A model generated the notes under the pieces. It had not been told where the DNA came from and did no database searches. It saw only the letters and a list, made by a program, of their open reading frames with translations. From the NCBI GenBank assembly GCA_033557685.1, contig JAWQRN010000670.1, forward strand, positions 1-27,338: 27,338 nucleotides of DNA, read 5' to 3'. A program made the translations under genes and the position numbers. The stretch is from Sperchopsis tessellata (taxonomy: Eukaryota > Arthropoda > Insecta > Coleoptera > Hydrophilidae). How positions within the stretch are numbered: the first letter of the stretch is position 1; each line of letters opens with the position of its first letter. Positions 10,871 to 22,392 of the stretch are shown here, in pieces.

Positions 10871-13720
10871 GCATTAAAAGGTGGTTAAGTTTTTCCCACA
10901 TCGATAACAGTTTTATTGTTCACTCAAAATATTAATACATATAAATGTCTGTCTGTTTCTGAAAGAAATAAAAGTAACTCAGTCAACAAGGCTTCACAAA
11001 ATTTCTGATTTTTTTTCTCGTTGGCCACTAAGGGGTGAATTGAATCCTTTCATCTATTTCGACTTATAACCTGTTGGGTTACTTTCAAAAAAACCAATGC
11101 TACATAACTGGCATCAAACTTATATATCATAACACAAGGCATATCTGGATATTCGTGACGACAACTCAGCCAACAGTTTATAAATGATACTTTACCAAAG
11201 TAGTCTTTATGTAGACCATCACATAAAGTTAAGTAGTTACAATATTTGAAAAAAATATTATTTTATTGGCTGGATCATTTCAATTGTTGAGTAGTTTATG
11301 CTATACCGTAACATTCACGTAATAACAGGATATGGGTAAAATAATCACATACAATGAAGTTTTAATACACTACAAAAGGGCTGTCATTTAATTTTAGTAA
11401 ACATATTTATAGTACAGATAATTGTAAGACGTCACTTTAAATGTATTAACAGTATTAACTAATTGATTCATCAGCGCTTATTCAGAGCCTAGGTTAATCT
11501 GTAGTTAAAAGTGATTTGGGTGTTGAATTAAACATAACAACAGTGTTTAATAGCAGTCTGTATTATTATCAAATTATTATCAACAATGCACTATATATCG
11601 CCTACTCCAACATGAATTTTTTCAAGAATAGTTTCTGGTATATTGTTATTTTTTATACATTTGGAATCATTTTTATTAAAATGCCTCTTGAAATTGTAAA
11701 TACACCTATAACGCATATATTACGAATGATGCATATGAAAGTGTTTTAAAAAGAATTTTAGTGTTATTTCTACAAATATAGTGGCGACATGTAGAAGCAG
11801 AAATACTAAATAAATAACAAAATCAATAAAATTTTATGCCGGTTTATTTTGCTATTTCGCAGCCCTGGCTAGGATCCAACTCGGATAAGTGGAAACTATA
11901 TTTTTTCTTTATATTATCTTTTCGAACTTTTCTCTGAAAAAGTTTAGTAGAGATTATTGTTTTGTTGGCATATAAAACTTCAGTTTTTATTTCAAGAAAA
12001 AGTGTTATTTCGTTCCATCCAACACCATTTTCAGTAGTTTTACTCCTGAAAAGAAATTTGTTCTTTTTTATTTATAGCATACTGAAAAAATTGGAATATT
12101 TTTGTACTGATAAACTTATACGTGTCCTAAATAAATATTACATTTTTGTTAGCTTCTAATATTCACCATGTACTTACGCAACTTTGCATTCATTTAACTA
12201 ATGAGTGCAACATTCATTTGGGACACTACGAAGTTGAATCATCGTACATAGTTAGCCATCAAAACTTAACCTAATAGTCCAATAAGCTAAGATATTCAAA
12301 CGTTATTCAAAATACAAAGAAATTAAATTGGTTTTGTATGGTACCGAACATCTGAATAAGTTTTTCCGAGGTTTCCTAGTTCGATTTTTCATGGAAATAT
12401 TTAGTTGAATACACTTAATGACGATGCATAATGATTTGCAGAATATAATTTTGCTGCTACAAAGTACTTCTCTGTTAAGAACCAACATTCGAAGAAGTAA
12501 CTGATAATAAAATTCTAATTTAAATTTAAATCTTGTCAATAACATCTTTATATCAAATGTTTAATTGAATCACAACTACTTTTATAATCTTGTTACCATT
12601 ATTTTATTATGAAAATATATAATTAATGAGTAAGTACTACTTATATCTGAAAAATAACACTCACATTTTTTTTAATCGAGTTTCATTGAGAATATCATTT
12701 GAGGCTTTACATGATATATCTATCGATTTAATTGAAGTTGCTATTTCTATTTCACAGTTGTTTTACATTGAAATTTAAAATTATCAAATTAGTAATCACA
12801 GGGTAGTTTTGTCAACAATCTTTAATGATGTAAAGTTAAACCTAGCCATTAAAATAATTTTTAACTATTTGGTAACTTCTCAGCAAAATATTGCATATAA
12901 TGAAAAATAGAAAACTGTCGTCTACAATAGTCTGTAATTGATGATGAGGTCGCTACATTAAATAATATAAAACAACGTCGAAGGTTAATTATAGTTTTGT
13001 AATAATTATTGGTACTTCTCTTCTCCTTTTATCTACTAAATGTGATAGGCTGGACACCCCATTGTATAAGTGAAATTTACTTCTATTAGGCCTTTAGAAA
13101 AAATAGTGGAATTGTAAACAATTAATCCTGTTGGATGTTTGTTACTGGAACTGAGAACACAAAATAAGAGTGGTACTTCTTTCTATCACAATTACGCCTT
13201 CATTATATTAATGCAGTTTACTTTTTTGTAACTTTATCTGTTTTCATCTCAAGTTACAGAAAAATACGGCTTTTTATAGATAAGAGCCACTATCAAATAC
13301 AAATTTATGCATGTTCTGTCAAGGAGAAATATTATTAAAAATACCGCAGTATTCTTCGATTAACCAATTTGGTGAGCAATTAATCTTGATATGAACTTAC
13401 TCCCAAATAAAGCTGTGTATAATAAATTTTTGCAAATAGTGTGTTAATAATGTGAAAATTGATTTAATTAATATGTTCCCAATATTAATTTGTGATAAAG
13501 TATATATCCATCTAAAAATAAATTGAAATCTTAGGAAATTATTTCTGAATTCGGAATTAGTTGTATTTCTATTGTTTTCACTTTCTCTTAAATTGAAAGG
13601 TTCATTATACAAATAAATACTGGTCAAAAGAGTAGCTTGGTATGCTACAGTTCTTTGTCGTTTATATTTTTCCAGTACAATACCTTGTACAGGAATTCGT
13701 GTCATCGAACGCATTCCCAA
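10871..13720. other. AT-rich spacer with no supported gene
   Basis: Open frames here (for example at 11516-11749 plus, 12303-12545 minus and 13397-13720 minus) are rich in Ile, Phe, Tyr, Asn and Lys, lack domain motifs, and look like chance frames in AT-rich DNA. At 13038-13051 a 14-mer, AAATGTGATAGGCT, matches the outer end of the intron 1 fold-back family (complement of 3942-3955), possibly a relic of that family. Confidence 0.5.
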
Positions 13721-14240
13721 TTGTTCGCACCAACAGACAAAGAGTCTTTGTTTCTTGACTGCAAGTGGCAGGCAGAAAGCAATTAGAAAATTTCATGCCA
13801 GCTAAAACTACAATGAACTAACGTTCATTCGTATTGCTTGCCTGTTGTCATCTAGTGTGCTGTGTGTATGGCTTTGGGCCTTTAACAATGGCAGCGTCAG
13901 GCCGACGTGAATTACGACTATGATAAGCGATACGACCTGCCCGATAAAATACAATCGACTTTATCGCCTGCTGTGTTTATTTGGTTCATTTATAAAACAA
14001 ACGCACTTTAAATCAATAAATTGATGGCCGTTTCGATGACTAGTGCACTACGCCAGAAACGGACTCGACGTGGGATATCTTATAAAATTACAATTAGTAT
14101 TGAATATATTATTATTTTAATTGTAGAATATAGTGAGTAAGTCATTTCCACGCAGGACTGTGATGCAGACGTATATTTAGGGAATTATTATCCATTCGTT
14201 GATGCAGATTTTACCATACCGCTTGCCGTTGTATTGATAT
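13720..14240. other. GC- and CpG-richer unclassified patch
   Basis: CpG dinucleotides and GC content rise clearly against the AT-rich surroundings, especially 13860-14080. I see no open frame, LTR termini or known motif. It could be part of an old LTR element, a non-coding exon or a promoter. Nothing beyond the composition is demonstrable. Confidence 0.3.
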
Positions 14241-14732
14241 TCGACTTCACGGTAGTAATATAGTTAATGTACTAATAACTTAGTTACATTTAAAATATAA
14301 TTGTCTAATATTAATTAACTACAAAAAAACCTAATTCTTTTTTTTGTGAGTGTCCATCCCCATTTAGTTTTAAAACTTATTTTCTTATTAACACGAAATG
14401 GTGCCAGAGATTTAATATTACTGATTTGTTAAATGCAATTTTGATAGCTCTTGTACTCTGCTTGCCGCGGAGGTCTCATCAGGATGGGAAGTGAATAGTC
14501 TATACTGTGTTTCAAAGTGAACGAATTTAAGTATATTGGTGATGAGGTGTTATTATTCGTACCGTAAAGGACACCGGCACGGAATGGTTAGCTAAGGTTT
14601 GGGGATAATTTTTGAGGTGTAAATTAAACACATTTAATTTCAATTTTTTTAAATAGTTAAGTGTATAAAGCTAGACATGTATATTTGTTACCAAATAAAA
14701 CTTTCAATGAAATCAAAAATAATCAAACTATC
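14241..14732. other. AT-rich spacer
   Basis: I see no gene, repeat structure or regulatory motif that I can support here. Confidence 0.4.
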
Positions 14733-14771
14733 ATTTTAATCTAATGCGCCGAGGGCGCATTAGATTAAAAT
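14733..14771. repeat. Perfect hairpin with 18-bp arms and a 3-base loop
   Basis: Arms 14733-14750 (ATTTTAATCTAATGCGCC) and 14754-14771 are exact complements around the loop GAG. The GC-rich inner stem (GCGCC) is unusual in this AT-rich area. No U tract typical of a termination signal follows, but AT-rich sequence continues to about 14800. Confidence 0.95.
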
Positions 14772-14997
14772 ATAATATAATATAGTATAATATGATATCT
14801 TTTCTATTAAATTTTGCCATGCACATTACACAAAGTTCGTTTTAGATACCAACATGAATTTGAAAACGAAAAGAAGTTAATTAAATATAAGTTTTTTTGT
14901 TGTTAAATCTGTCGCAAATTAACTATTAACAAATTCAGTAATATCGCTCCTGCCTTATCAATTGGTGCAAAGCATACTACTAATTCGAAATAGTTAG

Positions 14998-15262
14998 CGT
15001 CGCGTTAGCTCAGTGGCTAAGTACTAGGTTACTAAGCTTGGGGTCTCGGGAACGACATCCAGAGACGGTTGGCTTTTTGTAATTACGGGAAAGTCTTTGT
15101 TGTGCTCGTCTTCCGGGAGGACTATAAAACTGTTGGTCCCGTGTATTGTAGATAAATGAAGAGTACGTGCACGTGCACCGAATTCCAGTTAGAACTATAG
15201 ATACGAAAAAATTACCGGGTTTGGGAATCTAATCCCTGCCATCCGTGATTGACCATAGCTGC
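14998..15262 (+). mobile_element. tRNA-derived SINE
   Basis: The head has a Pol III A box matching consensus (TAGCTCAGTGG, 15006-15016) and a decayed B-box-like segment (GGGAACGACATCC, 15048-15060) at tRNA-like spacing. The body includes TTCCGGGAGGACTATAAA and GTTGGTCCCGTG (15110-15145), a module I associate with arthropod SINE bodies; that association is from memory. The segment is GC-richer than its flanks. I did not find a clear poly(A) or simple-repeat tail or target duplication, so the ends are approximate. Confidence 0.7.
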
Positions 15263-16339
15263 GGAAATAAATCGACTTTAAATAAACAAACCTATTGGAT
15301 TTACACATAATGGAGCAAAAAGCAAAAAACACCGCTTCGAACTTTAACCGCAAGTACTACCTCTACTAGGTCTAAGTTCGACATACAACGTAACCCAAAG
15401 CCACGCATTAAAATGTAAACTTCTGATTCAAGACAGTGGATTGACAGGAGATCCGCAGACTATTAGAATTCCATGAAAAGGTTTGAAGGAGTTATTCGTA
15501 AATAATTTCTGCTTAAAATTTTAAATAGATACGTAGCTAATTGCAATATTTTAAATTCCAGAAATATTTTCCAAGGCGATGAATTATGTACAAAGAAATT
15601 AGAAATAATTGTAGTTGTAACATCTAAAATTACGTATTTCTTGTAGTAGACGAAAATTGATATGTAGAGTTTATTAATTGTGTTTAAAGAGGAAATACTT
15701 GGAAATCCAAAAGTATTTACTAAAACCAAAACGAAGTTTTTTTATGTACTGGTGAATATGTAAAAAAAGCAATGAAATCAAAGTCCAATAGATAGCTTGC
15801 ATATGAATAGGATTTAGTTAAAATATAGAGCCAAGAGATAAACAACAAAAAAACGGTTAGTAGTCACGGATCTAAGATACCAATTTGACAGAAGACCTGT
15901 CCATTTAAATGAAATGGTAGACTAAAAATCCTAATGCTCCACAATTGCCGTAATTTTTATGATCCGTTACAAAGGTAAACTAAAATCCTACGAGAATTTT
16001 CACAAGAATCTTGGTAAAACTAGTTAGAGGAACATTGGTACCACTTTTTGCTATTTTCACACAATCGTGTTTCCTGTTAAACTAACGTGGGCATCTACTA
16101 CTACCTAAAGCGAAAAAATACTATAGGTATTAATGACGTTTATGAAATGGTCACTAACCGTAAAGGCTCTAGTGTGGGCAGATTTTTGTGTTCGACGTTT
16201 TATAAAGGACATAATGCTTTTATGAACTTTTATTTAAAAGACAGACAAAAATCTAGTTAATGGTAGATGCAGCAAGGGAAGTTCATAATGTGTATTGCAT
16301 ATTATTATAAACTAAATTGTTACATGTATATATGTACTC
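15263..16339. other. AT-rich spacer with no supported gene
   Basis: The minus-strand open frame 15463-15729 is rich in Ile, Phe, Tyr and Asn with no recognisable motif, and I treat it as chance. I see no RNA gene or repeat structure. Confidence 0.45.
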
Positions 16340-16755
16340 ATAATCATCATACATCCACTGCTGGGCGAAAGCCTCCCCCAATTTCCTTTCACTCGACACG
16401 GTTGTGCGTTCTTCTCCTCCACGTTATCCCGGAACAACTTCTGAGTAATCTTTCCGGTGGGACATTGGGACTTCATCTTGGCTCCTACATGCTAAGTTCG
16501 TTTGACCATCGATGATTTGCTCGCCTTCCACGATGTCCTGCATATATCCATTTTTGCGTTTTCACTGTCTTTGTAACATCCCTGACCTTAATCTGGTTAC
16601 ATATCAATACACAAAGCCTTCTCACTAATTCTCAAACCCATAATGTATCTTTAAATAATTATTTGCATTGCTGTGAGCTTCTCATGAGGTATCTAATGTC
16701 CTCGTCTTACTAGCATATGTCCTCACAGGCAAAACACACTGATTAAAACCCCTGC
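16340..16755 (-). pseudogene. C-terminal fragment of an RTE-type LINE
   Basis: Read on the minus strand from 16755, recognisable blocks appear in order: NQCVLPVRTYAS (about 16745-16710), KVRDVTKTVK followed by KW and AGH (about 16595-16535), RWS near 16510, and a final GGGFRPAVDV-like end (16385-16345). This series is the usual C-terminal region of insect RTE-like LINE polyproteins, including the ending that reads as a CAGTGGATG-type sequence. Stops and frame changes occur throughout. Only the last few hundred bases are present, as expected for a 5'-truncated insertion. Confidence 0.75.
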
Positions 16756-17771
16756 AGCAAACCCAAAGGAAGCTGCGATTTAAATATATAGTAAAATAAA
16801 TCTATTTTTTACTGAATCATAATTAATTTCGAGCTTGTGCGGCATTTAGAATTTAGATAGGAATTTAGGTTCGCAATTGATATTGATGGATTTCATTGAT
16901 TTCCTATATTTAAGCGTTCTTCAAGTGACTTGTTAATTGTTTTTGTCCAGTATACATTTATCAGCCTAAAGTTATGGACCACGAGTGGTCAAAAATCCAC
17001 TCGTGGTTGATATTATACTGCATAATTTATTAAATAAAACTATAACATATTCGTCCGTATTTATGTAAGTTGAAGAATCTCAAAACATATTTACAGTTTT
17101 AGTAAAACGGGATATAAAATTTGTTTCTTCTTCGCACTAGTTCGATATTGAACAGCCCAAATGTTGTGTCACACCGACAATCAATTCTGCAATTACACTC
17201 CTTCGAATTTGTTTGGGGTTAGCGCTTCGAGTATTTAGTGAAACGTTCGTTTTCTGAATATTGAATCGACTGGGGCCGGTGCTGCGCTACGCCACGCCTC
17301 GGCTCACTTTTATTTGTAAACGAAAATTATACTATTTGTCAAGTTGACGGTAATGGCCCATTCTGTTCAAGCATTAGGTACGAGCTAAATGCCGCACGAA
17401 GCTAAAAATTGCCTTCAGCTAGTGTCTAGAGATGGGTTTAATCCAGAATACTTGACCTTAGTTTTACTTAAATTTAATTTGATTTAATTATACTTGTTGA
17501 AAATATGCTTTCTTAAACACATTTGCAGCTTGTGCAAAATATTATCTTATTTGATGGTATACCGATACCTGTTTTGTAGACCCTAATTACCGATCGGTAC
17601 TTATTGTACGTGCCTTTATCAGGGTTCGTTTCTTTGACCTGAGTCTGTATGTAGGTTAAGATATTTAAAAAAAACAGTAACTATCTATATTTAGTACGTG
17701 CAACATCTATATTTTAACTATTTTACTTACTGTAATAAACTTAATTTCTTTCTCTATTTTAATCTCAATAC
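16756..17771. other. Spacer with inverted repeats; 3' part probably holds the Copia 5' LTR
   Basis: An 18-19-base inverted pair (16832-16849 and 17385-17403, core CTAAATGCCGCAC) brackets about 570 bases, a possible fragment of an unidentified DNA element. 17270-17300 is locally GC-rich. Because a Copia primer-binding site begins at 17772, the bases just before it are expected to be a 5' LTR, but I could not match them to sequence after 20290, so the LTR limits are unknown. Confidence 0.4.
16978..17007. repeat. Hairpin with perfect 11-bp arms
   Basis: ACCACGAGTGG (16978-16988) and its exact complement (16997-17007) enclose an 8-base spacer. Function unknown. It lies inside the interval bracketed by the 16832/17403 inverted repeats. 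Confidence 0.9.
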
Positions 17772-17785
17772 GTTATGGGCCCAGT
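17772..17785 (+). promoter_or_regulatory. Copia primer-binding site complementary to internal initiator tRNA-Met
   Basis: GTTATGGGCCCAG is complementary to the anticodon-stem/loop region of metazoan initiator tRNA-Met (CUGGGCCCAUAAC). Copia elements use a half-tRNA primer with this internal complementarity. The site lies about 60 bases before the Gag-like reading frame, exactly where such an element needs it. Confidence 0.75.
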
Positions 17786-17834
17786 ATGTTGAAGTATTAA
17801 GATTTTAAACTTAGTTGATATTTGGTACGTTTGT

Positions 17835-20290
17835 TTGAATTGTTTTCGTGTGGTTTGCCATCTTTGCAGTTTTGCCAGTAATCGGGAGTCTTATCGTACT
17901 CGAGTTCGGAAAAAGCGGATCGTAAAATTGCGAGACGAAAGCAATTGGACTCAATGGCAATTTAATATCACAACGTTGCTAGATAGTGAACATCTGATCT
18001 GTGGGAGCGATAGTACTACTAGTCCAGAATCTTAGCCAATGGAACTTATTATGACGTGTCCCATGGCGAAAGCTATGTTAACTAATTTGCATAGTGTTTA
18101 CTAACTCAAATTGGACGAAAGTTTATCGTTAATTGAAACACAGTTTTATAAGTTTAAATAGGATCCATTAGGTAGAATTGCCCAAAATATTACTCGGCTT
18201 GAGCCATTAGTTAGTAAAATTACAAAACTTGATGCAGCGATTTCGGAGAGTATGATCATGGCACAAGTACTTTCAACGTTACCACCCAAATACAATAATT
18301 TTCACAGTGCGTTGACATCTATAGATGCTACAAGAAAAGTTCTAGACTGTCTTACTTCTCGACTGAGGAGTAAATAGATTCATTTATCAACACGAAATAA
18401 AAAGTTTCTTGAAGAAATGACGGCGTTGTTTTCAAAGGCTAACGTGAAAAACGAAGAAAGGTTGCTTTGAATATTTTACGTTCGGATCCAGAGAACAAGC
18501 TTCCAAAACGCAGTGGCATATGTAATAATATGCGTTTATCGGCGGCATCGGTTTAGTGTGTGGTGATGTGCAACATAAGAGCGTTGTATTCTAAGTATAA
18601 AAGTTTGGAAACACTGAGAAACATTTTTCTCGGTAAAGGACAAGAATTGGTGCCATTGGTAAGAGCAACATAAAATGTGACATATTTGTTAGTGGAAAAT
18701 GTTTATCGAGTACAATGTACAATAAGCTGCATGTACCAAGAATGCGCAAAAACTTGTTTGATTTTTCCATAAGTCAAAATTAACAACAATGTGCTTTACG
18801 AATTGGACTTTAAATATTCGCGACTGGTGATCTAGTAGGAAAACTTTATAAAATGTTATTGCGGATAAATGTGAGAGAGCGTGTGTTGCCAGTGAAACAG
18901 GAACGCTACAGCTATAGCAAGAAAGGCTTTCATATTAAAAAAAAAGAATTTCTTAAATATTTTTTGCGACATATGGACATCAAGTATGAATTGGAAAATT
19001 TTTTGTGATGCGCGTGTGTATGGTAGACACTATAGGTAGAGTTTTACTGAACGTGCCAATTTAATGAAAAATCCCAGAAAATTTGTGTTTTACGACGTAT
19101 GTGGACCTATGATTACGGATAATGAAGAAAGCGAGACCGGTAATGAAACCTGGAATATGACGCCTTCTGATAGCTCATAAAATAAATAGACTACCTGCTG
19201 CGATTTTCAAAAAAGTTGTGATGTCAACAGAATTTCCCGAATAAAAAAGGCCAAGGTTAAAGAAATTAATTCACTTCAGGAAAAAAACCTGGGAATTAGT
19301 CAATAGACCTGTTGATAAGAAAATATGAAGAAATCAGTGGGTTTGCCGAAACAAATATAGCGATCAAAACAGTGTCCGCTATAAGGCCAGATAATTAATG
19401 GTTACTTGGCAGAAGGTAAAAGAGAGGATTACATGGACTAAAACAAACACCGCGTTATTGGATTTAACATTCTAACCAGTTTTTGGCGTCGTACAATTTG
19501 AGGGAGAGCAATATAGGCTACTGCATGTATATAAGCACGAATTGAAATAATATATTTATTGATTGATTCAAGTTACCCTACAAAGACTGAAGAATTCTGA
19601 AGCAAACTTGAGCGAGAAATTAAGATAACGGTATCTGAACATGTTACCAGATATTTAGAGAAAAATGTTCGAGCGGTTTAACATGCTCGATTCGAAACCT
19701 GTAGTACACCATTCGAGACCGGATGGACAGCAAAACTATCACCCACCATCAATAATAATATTCAATTCCGCGAGACTGTTGGATATTTGATATATCTGCA
19801 AGTTTGATGTTGGATTGACGTTAAGAACTTTGGACAAGTCTACTGAAGCTCACTGGAAGAAGATCAAAATAATCGTGCCATATCTCAAAGTGACAATGGA
19901 CGCTGGACTTTTATACTCACTGTGAGTAGTTCAGCTTAACGATTCATGTATCTTCATTGATACGGACTATGCTGGTGATATAGAGACAAGAAAATAAACA
20001 TCGGGTGTAGTGTGTATTTTTGGTGGAAGTCCTGTAACGTGGTTGAGTAAAAGACATCAGTGTGTTGCGCAATCACCTACGGAAACCCAATTTGTGGCTG
20101 GGGCAGCAGCAGCCAGAAAACTGATTTGGTTTGGAAGGCTAATTATTGAAATCGGAGTGCGAGTAAACAAACCTGTATGGTATGTGGATAATATAAGTGT
20201 AATAAGACAAATAAAAATCGCAAAAGTAATAGCAAAAAGTTTTACTTAATTTTAAATATGGAATAAGAAAAAGGTTTGCGAACCATATGG
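17835..20290 (+). pseudogene. Degraded Ty1/Copia retrotransposon (Gag, protease/integrase scraps, RT end, RNase H)
   Basis: 17920-18380 is Gag-like: KLRDESNWTQW, then AISESMIMAQVLSTLPPKY. 18728-18775 reads LHVPRMRKNLF, the conserved segment between protease and integrase. 19080-19115 (FVFYDVCGPM) marks the integrase. 19678-19745 (RFNMLDSKPV) is the RT-to-RNase H connection, and 19835-19915 (KSTEAHWKKIK, YLKVTMDAGLLYS) follows it. 19955-20249 is RNase H, with TDYAGDIETRK, SKRHQCVAQSPTETQF and a VDNISV box. The catalytic RT core (the YVDD region) is absent; the integrase and RT remains are separated by too little sequence, so a deletion lies between about 19190 and 19540. Many stops and frameshifts are present. 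LTRs were not identified. Confidence 0.85.
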
Positions 20291-22239
20291 AATATTATAA
20301 AAGTATTTCTCAACTAAAAGGATTGATACCTATAAACTATTTGGACAAATTTTTTAATATTTTTTTCTAGAGTACATACAAATGTAATATATTTTATAAT
20401 GTTATGGAACTTCGATCACATCAAACCAATCATAAACTGACGTAAAATAAATATATGTATATGTTAATTATCATGACATTTCAGTGCTAATTTATACGTA
20501 TTAAGTTATCCCTAAAATTTCTTACGAATCAAGCTCTAGTTTGCATCCTTTGAATAATGGTGTCATCAATGAAATGTGTAGTTAACCGGTATTTTACGGA
20601 CATCAGATATTACTAACTAATATTTTCAAATAAAATTTAAGTAAAGAAAATATAGACTAAGAGTTCATGAAGAATCATAAAATTATCAAACCTAATAAAA
20701 AATATTATTTGCAAATACAAATTTCACAAATATTAACCGTCAGTTGGTAGGTCTGGTAGCATTTTAGCTTGACAATGACCTAGTGCAGTTAAAACCGGTC
20801 GATTTATGTTGTGAAATTAAAACTATGTGAAACGACAATATTTTTTATTTTTAAATTATGTAACGGAGAGGCTTAACAAATATTATCTCCAGCATATTTA
20901 TATTTCCATACAATGCGATTATGTTGAAAAATTACGCAATTAAGGAATAGACAAAACCACCGTAAATTAACGATCGTTTGTAAACTTGATGGCAATTAAT
21001 ATTTCAGCTCGTTTAGGCTGGACATTCGTGCCTGTTCTCATTTGACTTTGGAAAGCTCACAAACACAAAGGGTTCTTATCATATTACATTAAAATAAATG
21101 ATTTACAACATCCAAATTTACACTTTCTGTATAAACAATGTACCTCTCTTCAATTAACCTTTTATACACATCTGTTTTATCTCAAATAACTGTAAACATT
21201 ATTTGGAATCAGAGGTTTTTTTTAAACAGGGTAACATTAAATCTTTGCATACATAGTTTCTAGATAGCCATCACTCTTTCGAAAATACACTTCAGGTGCA
21301 GTCAATTGTAACGAGATATTTAAGTAACAAATAACTGTCATATTTCTGCCTTGCGAGACAAAAGACACCCAAGAAAATAAGTTTAGTGACTGTAACTCAA
21401 CTTTTGTAGATCTTGGAGCTCCAGGAAGTAGCACATGATAATAATAATGACAAAAACAATACACCCTCTTTTATTTTCTGTAATTGAACACAAATAAAAA
21501 ACCGATGTCAGTTTGATGAAACATTTATAGGATAATAATGCTTTTAGACCGTGAACTAAGGCAGATTTAACAGTAAATTATAAAATTCCTATTCATAAAC
21601 GAAACTTAACCATTTTAAACTATGAAGTAACGGCCAAAATTTAAAACACCTATCAGTGGGCTGATTAATCTGACATTTCTAAAAGGTTATAAGCCATACA
21701 AATTTTCATAGTTATGAATATATATTCGAAAGGATGTGAAAATATTGGATGATCAACCAATCAAACACAAATTAATTAGTAGTAAGCTATACACAGCAGT
21801 TATACAAAACTTCATGTAATACTATTAGTAAAATCGTATATCTTCTTCAATAAATCCTTTCTGTTAGGAGTACAGGTAGTCCACTTTGTCTCCTATCTGC
21901 CTTACCTATTCACCTTTCTCCTTCCTCTTCGCGGAGTAATATACTTCCGTATCCCAGTGTTTGTTTGACATCATCATCCTACTAATTATGGTTACGAACC
22001 TAGGCGAAGTTGAACGATGTAAACTTCATGCATTCAATAAACAGCCTACTCGTTTAAAATGTACTTCGTAGTTAGTGATAACTACCCAGGACAATTGAAA
22101 ATGAGGGGTTGCATAATTAGCTATATGCTTACTTAAACGAAATTATTTCCAATGTTTCCGTTTCTTCTGTTACTAGCCTCGTTATTGTTTTACACACTGC
22201 TCTTTTGTTATAAACATGTTAAAAACGCCTGTGAAAACA
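20291..22239. other. AT-rich spacer
   Basis: No gene is supported. The minus-strand frame 21237-21464 has no motif I recognise. 21840-22000 is pyrimidine-rich (repeated CTCCT and CCTTT-type runs) and may be an old LINE scrap, unproven. Confidence 0.45.
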
Positions 22240-22392
22240 GCAACGCTTTTGCAGCAACGGTTTGTGTCTGACCTAATAGAAGTCTGCGCGTGAAATTACC
22301 CGGGTACCTCATTTGAATTAGTTCAATTCGTAAAAATTCCAACACTTACATAGTGTTAAAGAATGCTTACTGGTAGTATAAACGCAGAGAAC

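Noticed and set aside
13397..13720. 107-codon minus-strand open frame
   Set aside because: Its longer than usual length for this AT-rich sequence attracted notice, but it has no motif, signal peptide or matched splice sites that I could support.
21237..21464. 75-codon minus-strand open frame with a mixed composition
   Set aside because: The composition is more protein-like than neighbours, but I recognise no family and found no convincing splice partners.
21840..22000. Pyrimidine-rich segment possibly from a LINE C-terminal region
   Set aside because: I could not read a consistent series of protein motifs on either strand.
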